Below are positions 5,681 through 6,809 of a stretch of DNA of 6,809 nt, piece by piece. Numbering within the stretch: the first letter of the stretch is position 1; each line of letters starts with the position of its first letter. The notes below the pieces were generated by a model. It was not told where the DNA came from and did not search any database. It worked only from the letters and a program-made list of their open reading frames with translations. Source of the DNA: SAR86 cluster bacterium (GTDB taxonomy: Bacteria > Pseudomonadota > Gammaproteobacteria > Pseudomonadales > Azotimanducaceae). A program made the translations under genes and the position numbers. Location of the stretch: positions 1 through 6,809 of the forward strand of contig JABMOJ010000530.1 of assembly GCA_013204195.1 (NCBI GenBank). The letters run 5' to 3'.

Positions 5681-6809
5681 AGCGCAGGAGCACGCCTATC
5701 CGAGCCCTGGTCGCGCCAGGTACATGGTGATACTCCTTACTGTGTTGTACATGTTCTCGTTCCTAGACCGGACAATCATTGTATTGCTTATCGAGCCGAT
5801 TAAGGCCGACTTAGGCTTAACCGATACACAATTGAGCTTACTGTATGGTTTTGCTTTTGCACTTTTCTACACTTTTCTCGGTATACCTATTGCGCGGTTG
5901 GCCGATCGTCGCAATCGCCGCAACATTGTTATCGCGGGCGTGGCCATTTGGAGCGTAATGACGGCAATTTGTGGTCTCACTAAAAGCTTTGGTCAGCTGT
6001 TCATTGCGCGCATCGGAGTAGGGGTAGGGGAGGCCGCACTTTCGCCAGCCGCATATTCGCTGATTTCCGATTCATTTCCGCCTAACGAACGAGCAAAGGC
6101 GATGAGTTTTTACACGATGGGGCTCTATTTAGGTGTGGGGGCGGCCTTGCTATTAGGCGGGGTAGTTATCGATTGGGTGGCAAGTATCGACACGATAACG
6201 TTGCCAATATTTGGCGAAATTCGTGCATGGCAAGCAACGTTTCTGGCTGTAGGGTTGCCGGGTTTGATGCTGGCTGCATTGATGCTCACGGTTCGCGAGC
6301 CGCGACGCCGGGAAATGGGTAGTGCTGTCGCGAGTGACGCAGCAGATTATGTGAGTCTGCCTGATGCGTTCGCCTGGTTTGCAAAACGTTGGCGTTTTCA
6401 TATCGTTTTTTGTTGTGCAATGGCCTGTTTGGTACTGTATTCATATTCGTTAACCGCCTGGACCCCTTCGTTCTTTATTCGCACATACGGCTGGTCGTCT
6501 TTGGAAGTAAGTCGTTACTACGGTCTGATCGTGTTGATTTTCGGCCCTGCGGGTATTCTCTTTGGTGGCTGGTGGGCGAGTCGTCGTGCAGCGCGTGGTG
6601 ACATCGTCGCTAATGTGCGTGTAGCTGTTGTTTGTTTTGCGCTGTTAATAGTACCTGCCGGCGTGTTGACGCTGCTAAGCGACCCTTACCAAGCGCTGGT
6701 GTTGATGGCGGTGGTTAAATTTGTCAGTGGCCTGCCGTTGGGGATTGCTGTGGCGGCGATACATGAAGTAACGCCCAATCGTTTGCGGGCGCAAGCGGGG
6801 GGGCTTTAC
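5664..6809 (+). CDS. Spinster-like MFS transporter, N-terminal 382 aa (3' end outside window)
   Basis: The frame opens at ATG 5664 and stays open to the right edge without a stop. The start is supported by GAGG at 5653-5656 with 7 nt spacing. The sequence shows the major facilitator pattern: TM1 about residues 20-42 with FLDRTIIV (Asp35-Arg36), TM2 57-77, motif A GIPIARLADRRNRR (73-86), TM3 88-106, TM4 with ARIGVGVGEAALSP (Arg116, Glu123), TM5 149-171, TM6 190-209, a charged central loop about 210-245, then TM7 to about TM10. The DR in TM1, the RxGxGxGEA motif and SDSFPPNERAKAMSFYTMG are typical of Spinster-like permeases, usually about 430-450 aa, so roughly 50-70 residues should be missing. 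It acts in the inner membrane, probably proton-coupled. Cotranscription with the reductase and CMD genes suggests uptake of the pathway substrate, though export of a product is possible. Confidence 0.92.
   Translation, partial: MQTNIRAQEHAYPSPGRARYMVILLTVLYMFSFLDRTIIVLLIEPIKADLGLTDTQLSLLYGFAFALFYTFLGIPIARLADRRNRRNIVIAGVAIWSVMTAICGLTKSFGQLFIARIGVGVGEAALSPAAYSLISDSFPPNERAKAMSFYTMGLYLGVGAALLLGGVVIDWVASIDTITLPIFGEIRAWQATFLAVGLPGLMLAALMLTVREPRRREMGSAVASDAADYVSLPDAFAWFAKRWRFHIVFCCAMACLVLYSYSLTAWTPSFFIRTYGWSSLEVSRYYGLIVLIFGPAGILFGGWWASRRAARGDIVANVRVAVVCFALLIVPAGVLTLLSDPYQALVLMAVVKFVSGLPLGIAVAAIHEVTPNRLRAQAGGLY

Noticed and set aside
1..6809. tRNA, rRNA, CRISPR arrays, insertion-sequence ends or transposase genes
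   Set aside because: I looked for cloverleaf-like segments, regular spaced repeats, terminal inverted repeats and transposase motifs and saw none.

Overview
The window is a compact bacterial segment, with every supported gene on the + strand. It reads as part of an accessory catabolic cluster. Gene density, ATGA-type overlaps, bacterial Shine-Dalgarno sites and roughly balanced base composition point to a proteobacterium. The combination of carotenoid-oxygenase paralogues, a Spinster-type MFS permease, a zinc-free MDR reductase and a carboxymuconolactone-decarboxylase (CMD) protein is common in environmental Gamma- and Alphaproteobacteria. The exact taxon cannot be read from the sequence.

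Region 1 (1-2888) holds the 3' end of a carotenoid-oxygenase/lignostilbene-dioxygenase family gene, a GTG-started alpha/beta hydrolase 25 nt downstream, and after a 278-nt gap a second, complete oxygenase (484 aa). The oxygenase has all four iron-ligand histidines (184, 232, 295, 478). The two oxygenases are diverged paralogues, 27 of 50 residues identical over their C-terminal ends by hand count. The gap contains adjacent palindromes, a weak terminator candidate and a promoter candidate for the second oxygenase.

Region 2 (2889-3405) is 517 nt without a confident gene. Its left part holds a start-less minus-strand open stretch that may be a gene remnant. Positions 3161-3290 form a very AT-rich island (30 G/C of 130). 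Its right end carries a 13-codon mini-ORF with a good Shine-Dalgarno site whose stop codon overlaps the next gene's start.

Region 3 (3406-6809) is a tightly packed operon: an MDR quinone-oxidoreductase-like enzyme; a tandem-duplicated CMD protein starting at an ATGA overlap; a possible 45-aa small gene 2 nt further on; and a Spinster-like MFS transporter running off the right edge.

An inferred working model is that the permease imports an unsaturated, probably aromatic or isoprenoid, compound. The oxygenases would cleave a C=C bond, the hydrolase would act on an ester or other hydrolysable intermediate, the MDR enzyme would reduce an enone, enal or quinone, and the double CMD protein would catalyse an uncertain later step. 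The substrate is not identifiable from sequence alone. The most unusual elements are the CxxC-less duplicated CMD protein and the Glu-to-Gln change at a probable iron second-shell position in the complete oxygenase.
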